From Doryteuthis pealeii (taxonomy: Eukaryota; Mollusca; Cephalopoda; Myopsida; Loliginidae), in the NCBI GenBank assembly GCA_023376005.1, contig CM042181.1:18931305-18995304 (forward strand): DNA of 64,000 nt, given 5' to 3'. The translations under genes and the position numbers were made by a program. Under the pieces are notes generated by a model. It was not told the DNA's origin and searched no databases. It saw nothing but the letters and a program-made list of their open reading frames with translations. Shown here piece after piece: positions 1-10,986 of the stretch; within the stretch, counting starts at the first letter, position 1, and every line of letters starts with the position of its first letter.

Positions 1-300
1 ATGACGTAAGCAGTGACGTAATTTTTGTTACAGACAAAAACTGGAAGCAAATCTCCATAACTTAGCCAAACAGTGTCAAAAGAACAATGAAATAAAAAAC
101 AAATAACGAGGTAATATATATAAGGAAATGGTTAGGTATTATGGACCAAGTATCCAATAGGCACCCCAGCTGGGAGCTGTTTTGAAAAGAACAGCTTTTG
201 CTTTTCACCGTAAACTCCCGGTAGTTTGTTTAAGAAAAACAGACAATCTTTTTTTGCATTAGAATTTCACAGCAAGATTTTAAAAAGTTTGTTCATATAT
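1..300. other. Edge region: transposon fragments
   Basis: Bases 1-58 resemble the 5' head of the Helitron-like family in reverse (GTTACAGACA...AATCTCC). Bases 144-170 repeat the end of the 8302-8869 fold-back (GGACCAAGTATCCAATAGGC). No FAM234-like exon is seen here. Confidence 0.4.
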
Positions 301-316
301 ATTTACAACCCAAAGA

Positions 317-2213
317 GTTGCAAAAAAATATATAGGGAGTTGGAGTCGGAGTTGCAAAAAAATATATAGAGGAGTTGGAGTCGGAGTTGCAAAAAAAAAT
401 ATATAGAGGAGTTGGAGTCGGAGTTGCAAAAAAAAATATATAGAGGAGTGGAGTCGGAGTTGCAAAAAAAAATATAGAGGAGTTGGAGTCGGAGTAAAAA
501 AAGTTGCAAAAAAAATATATAGAGGAGGAGTCGGAGTTGCAAAAAAATATATAGAGGAGTTGGAGTCGGAGTTGCAAAAAAAAATATATAGAGGAGTTGG
601 AGTCGGAGTTGAAAAAAAATATATAGAGGAGTTGGAGTCGGAGTTGCAAAAAAAATATATAGAGGAGTTGGAGTCGGAGTTGCAAAAAAAATATAGAGAG
701 GAGTTGGAGTCGGAGTTGCAAAAAAAAATATATAGAGGAGTTGGAGTCGGAGTCGGAGTTGCAAAAAAAAAATATATAGAGGAGTTGGAGTCGGAGTTGC
801 AAAAAAAATATATAGAGGAGTTGGAGTCGGAGTTGCAAAAAAAATATATAGAGGAGTTGGAGTCGGAGTTGCAAAAAAAATATAGAGAGGAGTTGGAGTC
901 GGAGTTGCGAGGAGTTGGAGTCGGAGTTGCAAAAAAAAATATATAGAGGAGTTGGAGTCGGAGTTGCAAAAAAAAATATATAGAGGAGTTGGAGTCGGAG
1001 TTGCAAAAAAAAATATATAGAGGAGTTTGGAGTCGGAGTTGCAAAAAAAAATATAGAGGAGTTGGAGTCGGAGTTGCAAAAAAAAATATATAGAGGAGTT
1101 GGAGTCGGAGTTGCAAAAAAAAATATATAGAGAGAGAGTTGGAGTCGGAGTTGCAAAAAAAAATATATAGAGGAGTTGGATCGGAGTTGCAAAAAAATAT
1201 ATAGAGGAGTTGGAGTCGGAGTTGCAAAAAAAATATATAGAGGAGTGGAGTCGGAGTTGCAAAAAAAATAGAGGAGTTGGAGTCGGAGAAAAAAAAATAT
1301 ATAGAGGAGTTGAGTCGGTGCAAAAATATAGAGGAGTTGGAGTCGGAGTGCGGAGTCGGAGGTGCAAAAAATATAGAGGAGTTGGAGTCGGAGGTGCAAA
1401 AATATAGAGGAGTTGGAGTCGGAGTGCAAAAAGAGGAGTTGGAGTCGGAGGTGCAAAAAATAGAGGAGTTGGAGTCGGAGGTGCAAAAAATAGAGGAGTG
1501 GAGTCGGAGGTGCAAAAAAATATTGAGAGTTGGAGTCGGAGGTGCAAAAAATATTGAGGAGTTGGAGTCGGAGGTGCAAAAAATATTGAGGAGTTGGAGT
1601 CGGAGTGCAAAAAATATTGGAGTCGGAGGTGCAAAAAAATATTGAGGAGTTGGAGTCGGAGGTGCAAAAAATATAGAGGAGTTGGAGTCGGAGGTGCAAA
1701 AAATATAGAGGAGTTGGAGTCGGAGGTGCAAAAAATATAGAGGAGTTGGAGTCGGAGGTGCAAAAAATATAGAGGTTGGAGTCGGAGGTGCGAAAAAACA
1801 GAGAGTTGGAGTCGGAGGTGCGAAAAAACAGAAGAGTTGGAGTCGGAGGTGCGAAAAAATTGGAGTCGGAGGTGCGAAAAAACAGAAGAGTTGGAGTCGG
1901 AGGTTGCAAAAAAAAATATTGGAGTCCAAAAAATATAGAGGAGTTGGAGTCGGAGGTGCAAAAAATATAGAGGAGTTGGAGTCGGAGGTGCAAAATATAG
2001 AGGCGTTGGAGTCGGAGGTGCGAAAAAAAGCAGAAGAGTTGGAGTCGGAGGTGCGAAAAAACAGAAGAGTTGGAGTCGGAGAAAAAAATATAGAGGAGTT
2101 GGAGTCGGAGTTGCAAAAAAAAAATATATAGAGGAGTTGGAGTCGGAGGTGCAACAAAAAAATATAGAGGAGTTGGTCGGAGGTGCAAAAAATATAGAGG
2201 AGTTGGAGTCAAA
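317..2213 (+). repeat. Minisatellite, GAGTTGGAGTCGGAG unit of 32-37 bp
   Basis: Roughly 50 tandem units of GAGGAGTTGGAGTCGGAG followed by GTTGC or GGTGC and an A-rich TATA spacer. Two subfamilies occupy separate halves: GTTGC with long TATATA spacers (317-1300) and GGTGC with shorter spacers (1340-2190), the latter including CGAAAAAACAGAAG variants (1785-2060). One strand is purine-rich with no stops, so long repetitive open frames appear in all minus-strand frames; they are artefacts. Confidence 0.95.
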
Positions 2214-2221
2214 TGTTTTAT

Positions 2222-2345
2222 GTTCTAACTCAACAGCCCTAATAGCAACCAGTCTAGGAGAGGAAAAAAACTGAATTCAAACCTGCTAAACATCGCTAAA
2301 AAATTGACCTTGTGTCACACATTGTTAATGGGGGAGTGGACAGGT
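2222..2345 (+). mobile_element. SINE-B tail fragment
   Basis: Matches the 3' part of the SINE-B family (CCAGTCTAGGAGAGG, CTGAATTCAAACCTG, TTGACCTTGTGTCACA). Bases 2346-2630 hold nothing recognisable. Confidence 0.6.
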
Positions 2346-2634
2346 AAATCTATATGCTAAGCAACACGTCCATTGAAAGTAAATCGATATTAGTCAACTG
2401 GGTCACATTGAGATGTGCTTGCATTAGTCTAATAAATACAATCAGTGCCAGTTGGATACTTACACTCGTCCCCCTTTAAATAGTATCAATGGTAAGGGAA
2501 GTTCAACCAGTCTAGACTTGTCTAACTACTAAACATACCACACCCCCCACACCACTGATATGACTATGACACATCAACTAGATTGGGATTCAGGTTTCAG
2601 TTATGTTCATGTTTATTAAGAAAACTAGAAAAAA

Positions 2635-3536
2635 AAAAAAAAAAAAAAAAAAACGCCCACCGGGCAGTGTAAAATTAATTTTTGAAAAATTTTGCCTGAA
2701 GGGATGGTAGTTAAAAATTCTGTATCAGAGAGTTTGTATTATGAGAAAATTAGCAATTAAAAAAAAAAAAAAAATAAATAAAAAAAAACGCCCGCCGGGC
2801 AGCATAAAATTAATTTTTGAAAAATTGTGCCTGAAGGGATTGTAGTTAAAAATTCTGTGTCAGAGAGTTTGTATCATAAGAAAACTAGCAATTAAAAAAA
2901 ATTTAAAAATTAAAAAACGCCCACCGGGCAGTGTAAAATTAATTTTTGAAAGATTTTGCCTGAAGTGGTGGTAATTAAAAATTCTGTGTCAGAGGTTTTG
3001 TATCATAAGTAAGTAAAATAATCAAATTTATTAAAGGAGTAAAAAAATTTAAAAAATTAAAAATAAAATAAAACAATTTGAAATGGAAACATAGTTCTGT
3101 CCGCCTCAAATAAAATGTTGCGTGCCTCTATTAATTATTAATCAAACAATTATTTTGAATATTTTGCACAGAAATTTTACACAAAATCGTTGGTATTTAT
3201 TTATTTATAAACTTTTTAGTTAACCTCTTGATACTGAATAAAAGACAATTTCTTGTTTGTAAATAATTTTCTTGTAAAACTCTATACATTAGATAACTAA
3301 ATATAAATTAAAATAAACTATATATAAATATATAATACTGGACATGTGTTTATTAAAACTTTTTTTTTTTTTTTAAGATAATAAGGACCATCTAAGTTTG
3401 TATACTCAAATTTTGAGTGTATATAATATAAGGTTGTTCTTTATTCTACATATAGGTGATTTTGGGTAATTGTGATATAAGCTGTGACATAGTTTCAGTT
3501 ACAGACAAATAGAGACCAAATCTCCATTATTAATAA
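2635..3536 (-). mobile_element. Helitron-like element with internal triplication
   Basis: Minus strand ends in hairpin GCCC-GGT-GGGC, a T tract and CTAG followed by T. Its head (CTGTAACTGAAAC...near 3500) matches other copies. A unit of about 130 bp starting at the hairpin is repeated three times (2655, 2789, 2917), as if the terminus had been copied repeatedly. Confidence 0.6.
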
Positions 3537-3570
3537 ATAAGAGTTATTTAAAACATGGATTTTAATGCTG

Positions 3571-3985
3571 GTTGAAATTTATGCCACATCAACCTCTGAT
3601 GGGTTATTTAATGCCAAGCACTGTCTTATTCTTTTTCAACAAGCAATTGGGTAATTCCATGTCAAGTCATTCCCAGGACATGTCACCCACGTCATTCCCA
3701 GGACATGTAGACCCCCAGTCACCGCCTTCTAGCACCTATAGGATAAAAAAGGGTTGGGGCTTGCCATAAGGGCAATAGGGTTGGGAAAATCATATAGGTG
3801 CTAGAGGGGGCCTCTCCAACCACCCGTCTAGCCTAAGTAAGGACCAAAGTGGAGTATGGACTGCTCAACCACTTGGGTTCTATCCTTAAGTATCATGGGT
3901 CGTCACCCACGGCCAACAGGTGGCCCCATTGGGGAAGTCTTACCCCCCCACCCCACCCCCGCAGAGGTGCATTCTATCTATTTGG
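3571..3985 (+). repeat. Dispersed repeat C (CATATAGGTGCTAG family)
   Basis: A repeat containing GGACATGTAGACCC, GCCTTCTAGCACC, GGGCTTGCCATAAGGGCAAT and GGTGGCCCCATTGGGG. Other copies: 7735-8190, 25380-25515, 39535-39795 (inverted) and 54560-55115. Family type unknown to me; no coding. Confidence 0.6.
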
Positions 3986-4080
3986 TAGGAACAGAATTAA
4001 GCACAATGCACACGCACATTTTAAAACTTGGGGAAAAAAAAAACAAAAAACTTAATAAAAAGGTATAAATGGATTTTTAC

Positions 4081-4226
4081 CTGCGGTTTTTCGTAGTGTG
4101 GGTATCCACCATGGAGTACAAGCACATCATCCACATTATCGGAATCAACGTCAGGAACGACTAAAGCTTGGTAAATATTCCACTGATGGAACAAATATTT
4201 GGGCTCAGCTGTCCACAACAGTTCCC
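4081..4226 (-). CDS. FAM234-like exon: third repeat, last exon in the window
   Basis: A 146-nt exon, acceptor CCCCAG before 4226 and donor CCGCAG|GTAAAA at 4081; enters in phase 1 and leaves in phase 0. It encodes GELLWTAEPKYLFHQWNIYQ, then ALVVPDVDSDNVDDVLVLHG and GYPHYEKPQ. The 'G-LLWT' strand followed by a V/D-rich DVDSDNVDDVLVL loop matches the repeat following the previous blade in FAM234 proteins, where the same order (HxxLxA-D, G-xxLWT, PDxDxDxxxDLVVL) is found. No later exon is seen between here and base 1, so the gene continues to the left of the window. Confidence 0.85.
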
Positions 4227-4317
4227 CTGGGGAAAGAAGAAGCAAAAACAAATAAAATAAAAATATTTATAAAACTGTTTTATAATTTGCTTGAAGCATT
4301 GTGTTTATATTGGTTTG

Positions 4318-4675
4318 TTGGTTGGTTTTGAAGGCTATCACAATGCATGTGTAAAAAAAAAAAAAAACAAAAAAAATAATACAGTAACAATGGTTTGTGT
4401 GTTAACCTGTATTTAATTCTTGAATTTTCGAGATAAAATCTCTTTTCAAAAGATCACTGGAACTGAAGCAGTCTAGTTATGGCATTTTTTTAAAATTCTT
4501 TTTTAAAAAGAAATGCCATAACTAGACTGCTTCAGTTCCAGTGATCTTTTGAAAAAGAGATTTTATCTCGAAAATTCAAGAATTAAATACAGGTTAACAC
4601 ACAACACCATTGTTACTGTATTATTTATTTTTCTTTACACCTGCATTGTGATAGCCTTCTAAATCAACCTCCTAA

Positions 4676-4680
<5 letters not shown>
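4318..4680. mobile_element. Fold-back (MITE-like) element
   Basis: Arms of about 150 bp (4318-4485 and 4510-4680) are inverted copies; the centre is TTTAAAATTC. The outer ends pair GGTTGGTTTTGAAGGCTATC with its complement. No coding. Confidence 0.75.
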
Positions 4681-4707
<27 letters not shown>

Positions 4708-4717
<10 letters not shown>

Positions 4718-5185
4718 GGAGAATATGTGCTTAATTGAAGTCATACCTAATTTTTGAAAATTAATTAATAATTAATGAATTAGGCGGGCATACCATTTCA
4801 AATGTAAGGCTAAACAAATCGAGAAAAATCAATCTCTGTATGTACATTTCGGCCTATTAGGCCTCATCAGCAGAGCTATAGACAGGAAGACTGCTTTGTG
4901 AGTGATTCGAACCCTGACTGTCAAGCTGACAGGCGGGGACTCTAACAATTACACCAGCCGGCCCTTCCAAGATTTTTTGTCTGTTTTGAAGTAGGTTATA
5001 TTCCACTTATGGTGACTTTTACTACACGACAGTATGATATATATGCCGAAATGTACATACAGAGATTGATTTTTCTCGATTTGTTTAGCCTTACATTTAA
5101 ATAGGTAAATCCCGCCTAATTAATTATTAATGAATTAACTTTCATAAAATTAGGTTCGACTTCAATTAAGCACATATTCTCCCAC

Positions 5186-5190
<5 letters not shown>
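4708..5190 (-). mobile_element. tRNA-Asp/hammerhead repeat, inverted pair
   Basis: Minus-strand unit: head 5036-4880 with tRNA-like sequence (A-box TGGTGTAATTG, CCCCGCCTGTCA as in tRNA-Asp(GTC), B-box GGTTCGAATC), hammerhead 4875-4834, AT-rich tail to 4708. A plus-strand partial unit (5045-5190) with the second half of the hammerhead and the tail abuts the head, so the tails form long inverted ends. Pol III-type head plus ribozyme recalls the schistosome Sm-alpha repeats and animal retrozymes. Confidence 0.75.
4834..4875 (-). ncRNA. Type I hammerhead ribozyme
   Basis: Minus strand: CTCTG, CTGATGA, stem II GGCCT-AAT-AGGCC, GAAA, palindrome ATGTACAT, cleavage base A, CAGAG. Stem II carries G-C where other copies carry A-U, so the pair is kept. 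It lies downstream of a tRNA-Asp-like head (4962-4895 on this strand). Confidence 0.85.
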
Positions 5191-5216
<26 letters not shown>

Positions 5217-5369
5217 TATATGTAAAATGAAAATGGAAGTGAATCCGACGGTATGTTGAAAAAAGAAATAAAGGAAAGAAAGTATAGAATGGATTAACTG
5301 GATTGATTAAAATCTCCTATTTTATCCATTTTATACTTTCTTTCCTTTATTTATTTTTTCAACATACAC

Positions 5370-5414
<45 letters not shown>

Positions 5415-5454
5415 GTTAAGTAAACAAACAAATGTGTTTATTTTTTTTATATGG

Positions 5455-5967
5455 CTTTAAGCCGACAATTTTTGGAGGATATGTGCTTAATTGAAGTCGT
5501 ACCTAATTTTTGAAAATTAATTAGTTAATAATTAATGAATTTTAGGCGGGCATATATGTTCAAATGTAAGGCTAAACGAATCGAGAAAATGTCAATCCCT
5601 GAATGTATATTTCGACCTATTATTTACTTAACCTCATACTGTCGTGTAAGAAGTCGATAAAAAGTGGAATATAAATAAGTTTCAAAACGAACGAAGAATG
5701 TGGGAATGGCAAGCTAGTGTAACGGTTAGAGACTTTGCCTGTCAGCTTGACAGTCGAGGTTTCGAGTCACACACGGAGCAGTCTCCCATGTCTATAACCT
5801 TGCTGATGAGACCTAATAGGTCGAAATGTACATTCAGGGATTGACATTTTCTCGATTCGTTTAGCCTTACATTTGAACATATATGCCCGCCTAAAATTCA
5901 TTAATTATTAACTAATTAATTTTCAAAATTAGGTATGACTTCAATTAAGCACATATCCTCCAAAAAT
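5455..5967 (+). mobile_element. tRNA-Asp/hammerhead repeat, inverted pair
   Basis: Plus unit with tRNA-like head (5705-5775), hammerhead 5798-5839 and tail to 5967; a minus partial unit (5640-5455) whose hammerhead is broken after stem II forms the left inverted arm. Ends carry the same GTGCTTAATTGAAGTCGTAC tail as the other copies. Confidence 0.7.
5798..5839 (+). ncRNA. Type I hammerhead ribozyme
   Basis: CCTTG, CTGATGA (5803-5809), stem II GACCT-AAT-AGGTC, GAAA, ATGTACAT, cleavage base T, CAGGG. Stem I differs from other copies (CCTTG/CAGGG instead of CTCTG/CAGAG) yet still pairs with one G-U. Confidence 0.85.
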
Positions 5968-5977
5968 ATATATATAG

Positions 5978-6400
5978 ATATAAGTGCTTAATTGGAGTCG
6001 TACCTAATTTTGAAAATTAATTAATTAATAATGAATTAGGCGGGAATACCTATTAAATGTATGGCTAAACAAATCGAGAAAAATCAATCTCTGTATGTAC
6101 ATTTCAGCCTATTAGGCCTCATCAGCAGAGCTATAGATCGGAAGACCGCCCTGTGCGTGATTTGAAACCGGACTGCCAAGCTGACAGGCCGATCCCATAA
6201 CCCCAACACCAAACGAACTTCTTAGATTTTTATGATTTGTTTAGAGTAGGTTAACATTCCTCTTCTAGTGACTTTTATTACACGGTGATATGATAAGTTG
6301 TAAACAAGGTTTGTTTAGAATGGCTTTTTGCCGATAATTTTTTGGAGAATAAGTGCTTAATTGGAGTCGTACCTAATTTTGAAAATTAATTAATATATAT
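5978..6400 (-). mobile_element. tRNA-Asp/hammerhead repeat
   Basis: Minus unit: head about 6345-6135 with a decayed tRNA-like segment, hammerhead 6130-6089, tail to 5978. The start of a further tail copy (GTGCTTAATTGGAGTC) lies at 6353-6400, showing head-to-tail arrangement. Confidence 0.65.
6089..6130 (-). ncRNA. Type I hammerhead ribozyme, one weakened pair
   Basis: Minus strand: CTCTG, CTGATGA, GGCCT-AAT-AGGCT, GAAA, ATGTACAT, A, CAGAG. The closing stem II pair is G-U instead of G-C, which may reduce activity. Confidence 0.75.
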
Positions 6401-6549
6401 TATCCATAGCTTGATTTCAGGAATTAATTATTAAGAAAATAGCGAAGATTAATATACTTTTATGTAAGATTAATTATTTAATTAAAATCGTACTGACCTT
6501 TGCGAGGATTTCAGGAATTAATTATTAAGAAAATAGCAAAGAAAATTAA

Positions 6550-7000
6550 TATACTTATAAATTATTATTTAATTATTATTAATAATACATATAATAATAT
6601 ATATTACATATAATATATATAATTTAATTTAAAAGAATTTAATATATATAATTTTAATATATATATGATTAATATATACTGTTAATCATTAACAATCTAA
6701 ATTATTATAATTAATATATATATTAATTAATATATAATATTAATATAATTAATAATAACTAATAATAATAACTAATTAATAATAATAATAATAATTAATA
6801 ATAATAATTAATAAAATATTATAATAATAATAATAATAATTAATAATAATAATAATAAATTAATAATAACTAATTAATAATAACTAATAATAATAACTAA
6901 TAACTAATAATAATTAATATATATATAATTTAATATATATAATTTAATTTAAGAATATATAATTTAAGAATATATAATACATATAATAATACATAATAAA
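6550..7000. repeat. (TAATAA)n and TATA low-complexity DNA
   Basis: About 450 bp of TAATAATAA and ATATATA runs. It ends 27 bp before the 3' end of the exon at 7027. Confidence 0.8.
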
Positions 7001-7026
7001 TATTATTTAATTAAAATCGTACTGAC

Positions 7027-7218
7027 CTTTGCGAGGATCCACAGCGTGTAACGTGGCATGATAACCACTGACCAGACAATCAAACTGACCATCTTGGTCA
7101 ACGTCAAGCTGATCACAATGGATGTATAAAATGCTTGACTTGGTGTATAGTCGCCATAACTGTTTGCCATCATAACCTCGGATGGCTACTAATTCTCCGC
7201 CGCATGGGTAGGAGACAC
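7027..7218 (-). CDS. FAM234-like exon: propeller blade with second DxDxDG loop
   Basis: A 192-nt exon, acceptor TTTTCAG before 7218 and donor AAAG|GTCAGT at 7027, phase 1 on both sides. It encodes CGGELVAIRGYDGKQLWRLY, then YIHCDQLDVDQDGQFDCLVS, then GYHATLHAVDPRKG. The pattern 'ALxGxDGxxLW' followed by DVDQDGQFDCLV is the PQQ/FG-GAP-like repeat seen in FAM234 ectodomains. The two cysteines in the first part could form a disulfide, as expected for an extracellular domain. A 17-bp copy of the exon end plus its donor recurs near 6486 in the intron. Confidence 0.85.
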
Positions 7219-7602
7219 CTGAAAATTAAAAAAATTAAAAGATTATTTGTTTGTTTGTTTTGTTTTGTTTTACGGCATATCAACCTCAGTGGGTCATTTA
7301 ATGCCGATAAAGTTTTGAAATAAATCAATTCTTAATGGATAATACAATTTTTGTATATTTACTTTTTGTAATCTATTTTTGTCTGTAAAATGATTTCTAG
7401 AGCTTCCCTTCTCCTAAAAATTGGTTCATAAATGCTTTTTGATGCAAGGAACCCACAAATACTATTAAAAAACTCTTAGAATTAACCAATTTTAAGTTAT
7501 TAATGATTTCTGATTTGTTCATAGCAAGATCAATCGGCGGGAAAATCACAATGTGACATTGCATCAATGACAAAAAGTTTTTTCTATTAATATTTCACAT
7601 AT

Positions 7603-8190
7603 ATTTGGTTTGTTTTGTTTTACGGCATATCAACCTCAGTGGGTCATTTAATGCCGATAAAGTTTTGAAATAAATCAATTCTTAATGGATAATACAATTT
7701 TTTTATAAATACATTTTTCTATTTAACCCATAGATGGGACCCTAACAGGTACTACCACTCCGGGTCAGAGTGGACCAGGGAGCAATGGTTATGAAGGGGT
7801 GCTCCATATTCCCCAAACCTCCAGAACTGGAACCTCACCATCAGATAGAGTTTAACATCATTCCCAGGACATGTAGACCCGCAGCCACCGCCTTCTAGCA
7901 CCCATATGATAAAAAGGGGTTGGGGCTTGCCATAAGGGCAATAGGGTTGGGAAATCATATAGGTGCTAGGGCTCGACGTGACCAGCCGATTGATCGGAGG
8001 GGGCCTCTCCGACCGCCCGTCTAGGCCAAGATAGGGCCAAAGTGGAGTATTGCATGTCATGAACTGCTCATCCACCTGGGCTCTATCCTTAAGCATCACG
8101 GGTCGCCACCCAAGGCCAACAGGTGGCCCCATTGGGGGAGTCTTACCCCTCTGCAGAGGTGCATTCTAACGCCCCAGCCGACAGGGCGGA
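7603..8190 (+). repeat. Dispersed repeat C, longest copy
   Basis: Contains the 5' module TTTACGGCATATCAACCTCA (7618), then CCTAACAGGTACTACCACTC through CATTCTAACGCCCCAGCC. The 5' module alone also occurs at 7268-7345 as a direct repeat; between the two copies (7380-7590) lies half of the 53950-54540 fold-back. Confidence 0.6.
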
Positions 8191-8301
8191 TTAAAAGATT
8201 AAAAAATTAAAAAAGAAATTTTATGGTCACCTTAGACTTAGATAGGAAATAAATAAAATAAGTGTGCACATAAAAGTGTTTATTCTTCTCAAGAAAAGAT
8301 A

Positions 8302-8869
8302 GGACCAAGTATCCAATAGGCACCCCAAATCATCACCTTAATGAAAGGTTCATATTTAAACTCATCATCGGTAACTTCGACTTGAAAATAAAGAAACATG
8401 ATTTTTTGAACTTATATTGTATCTGACAAAAACAAATTCTACAAATTTTGTGATACTATTTCTGAACCGCATCCTTTTATTTAAACAAACATAAAAATCA
8501 TTTTGCAAATAAAAACTGTATTTTTATTCAAATAAACATAATTGCATTTCTCTTCTGATTAAGTAAAAAATTATTTTAGTATAAAAACATCTTTTGTCTT
8601 TTTTAAATTTATCATAAGTGTTGAAAAATACTCATAAATTTCAGATTAAAAAGTATGTACTTAAAAAAAGATTTTGCTATTGAATTTTAATTTGATTACG
8701 TGTACCAACCATCTATTTATTTAATTTATCATAAGTTCAACATCTCCATAAATTTCTGATTAAAATCATTTGTTTACAAAAATTTGGAAGCAGAAGTTAC
8801 CGGTGACAAGTTAAAATGTGAACCTTTCATTAAGTTGATGATTTGGGGTGCCTATTGGATACTTGGTCC
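8302..8869. mobile_element. Fold-back (MITE-like) element
   Basis: Inverted ends of about 80 bp starting GGACCAAGTATCCAATAGGC, with an AT-rich unpaired middle. A lone end copy is at 144-170. Confidence 0.65.
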
Positions 8870-8871
8870 AA

Positions 8872-10505
8872 AGGATATATCTGTGTTTGAATGTCAGAGC
8901 AAAAAAGTATTGAGTCCTGTAAAAAAAGAAAGGAAATGAGCCATTGAAAGAACACCAAAGGATTTATTAGCATTGTCTGACAAAAATTAAAATGCCACAA
9001 AAAATCAGATGAGATAGATAGATAGATAGATAAATAGATACAGAAGGACTGAGATATGTAAAGAAATATTGAAATAGATAGATATGGAAAGTCTGGAATA
9101 TATAAAGAAACGCTTAGATAAAGAAAGAAGACTGAGATGGATACATATAGATAAGAAATAAATAAAATAAGTGTGCACATAAAAGTGTCATAGTGTTTAT
9201 TCTTCTCAAAACAGGATGTATCTGTATTTGAATGTTACAGTAAAAAACATTGAAAGTCAAAAGATTTATTGAAATTGTTTGAAGAAGGTAAAAAGCCACA
9301 GAAAATCAGAATACTTAGATAAATAAATAGATAGAGAGATACAGAAAGACTGAGATACATAAAGAAAGATTGAAATAGATGGAAAGACTGGAATATATAA
9401 AGAAACACTGAGATAGATAAATAGATAAACATTGAGATAGAAAGACAGAGAGTAGATAGAGATAGATTTACATATGTAAGGAAATACCGAAATAGATATG
9501 GAAAGTCTGGAATATATAAACACTTAGATACAGAAAGACTGAGATAGATAAATAGATAAAGACTGAAATAGATACAGATAGATAATAAATAAATAAAATA
9601 AGTGTGCACATAAAAGTGTCATAGTGTTTATTCTTCTCAAGAAAGGATGTATAGCATTGAGTCCTGTAAAGAAAGAAATGAGATGAGACATTGAAAGAAC
9701 ACCACGTGGGAGTCAAGGGATCCATTGGCATTGGCTGAAGAAGGTAAAAAGCCCAAACAAATATAACCAGAGAGATAAATAAAGACAGAAATACATACAG
9801 ATAAATGGTTATGGAAAGACTCATATTGCTAAGAGAAAGATTGCAATAAATACAGATAGATACAGAAAAGACAGAGATAAGTAAAGAAAGATTTTAATAG
9901 ATAGGTAAAGAAAGACTTATATACAGAAGACTGAGATAAGTAAAGAAAGATTTTAAGAGATAGGTAAAGAAAGACTTATATACAGAAAGACTGAGATAAG
10001 TAAAGAAAGATTTTATTAGATAGGTAAAGAAAGACTTATATACAGAAAGACTGAGATAAGTAAAGAAAGATTTTAAGAGATAGGTAAAAAAGACTTATAT
10101 ACAGAAAAACTGAGATAAGTAAAGAAAGATTTAATAGATAGGTAAAGAAAGACTTATATACAGAAAGACTGAGATAAGTAAAGAAAGATTTTAATAGATA
10201 GGTAAAGAAAGACTTATATACAGAAAAACTGAGATAAGTAAAGAAAGATTTTAATAGATAGGTAAAGAAAGACTTATATACAGAAAGACTGAGACTGAGA
10301 CTAGATAGATACATATAGATAAGAAATAAATAAAATAAGTGTGCACATAAAAGTGTCATAGTGTTTATTCTTCTCAAGAAAGGATGTATAGCATTGAGCC
10401 CTGTAAAGAAAGAAATGAGATGAGACATTGAAAGAACACCACATGTGAGTCAAGGGATCCATTAGCATTGTCTGAAGAAGGAAAAAACAAAAAAGCAACA
10501 AAAAT
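8872..10505. repeat. Complex tandem region with GATA tracts and ~145-bp blocks
   Basis: A block with AAGTGTGCACATAAAAGTGT, TTTATTCTTCTCAAGAAAGG and GAACACCA recurs at about 8915, 9165, 9600 and 10335. Between the blocks lie GATA-type runs and (9880-10290) about seven units of a ~61-bp repeat containing AAAGACTTATATACAGAAAG. The minus-strand open frames here are repeat artefacts. Confidence 0.75.
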
Positions 10506-10555
10506 TCAGAGGAAAGAAATACTAGTGAAAAAAAAAAAGAACTGAAAAACTTTAC

Positions 10556-10711
10556 CTTTCTGTTTGCAAAATTTCTTGAAAGGTTCATCTGAATTTGCCG
10601 AATGTTGATTAGGAAACAGAGGAAAGGATTCTGGTTGGGGGGTGAGTCCCAAGAGGATGTCCAAACGTCCATCTCCATCCATGTCCAATAATCGGACACA
10701 GGAATCACTCC
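10556..10711 (-). CDS. FAM234-like exon: first FG-GAP-like repeat
   Basis: A 156-nt exon, acceptor GACAG before 10711 and donor AAAG|GTAAAG at 10556, phase 1 on both sides. The split glycine codon joins the previous exon (G+GG). It encodes SDSCVRLLDMDGDGRLDILL and on to a basic end, KKFCKQK. DMDGDGRLDILLG is a calcium-binding-type DxDxDGxxD loop of an FG-GAP repeat, as in FAM234/ITFG3 and integrin alpha propellers. The middle part (TPQPESFPLFPNQ) looks like a variable loop. It sits 2.2 kb from the transmembrane exon; that intron contains the hammerhead repeats and a polypurine tract. Confidence 0.85.
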
Positions 10712-10944
10712 CTGTCGATACAAAAAAGTAAAGAAAAAAATATTGTTAGGATCATATGTTAACCTGTTGAAATCAACTTAAGAAATTGAACTAGTGTCAC
10801 ATCTTGCTCATGTGGAGGGGTTGGTATATATATATATGTATATATATTATATATATATATATATAAACAACTCTAGCTATTTTCAGCCGACACAATTGAC
10901 ACAAAGGTTTCGAGTCACACGCAAGGCGATCTTCGTATCTATAG

Positions 10945-10986
10945 CTCTGCTGATGAGACCTAATAGGTCGAAATATATATTCAGAG
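10945..10986 (+). ncRNA. Type I hammerhead ribozyme (tandem copy 1)
   Basis: Stem I half CTCTG, catalytic CTGATGA (10950-10956), stem II hairpin GACCT-AAT-AGGTC, GAAA, palindromic stem III ATATATAT, cleavage base T (10981), stem I half CAGAG. All conserved core positions are present. The next copy lies 373 nt downstream in the same orientation. Confidence 0.85.

Noticed and set aside
280..2212. Three overlapping minus-strand frames of 550-640 codons
   Set aside because: They are translations of the 32-37 bp minisatellite, stop-free in all frames of one strand.
5585..5640. Hammerhead in the left arm of the 5455-5967 repeat
   Set aside because: The sequence breaks after stem II and lacks CTGATGA.
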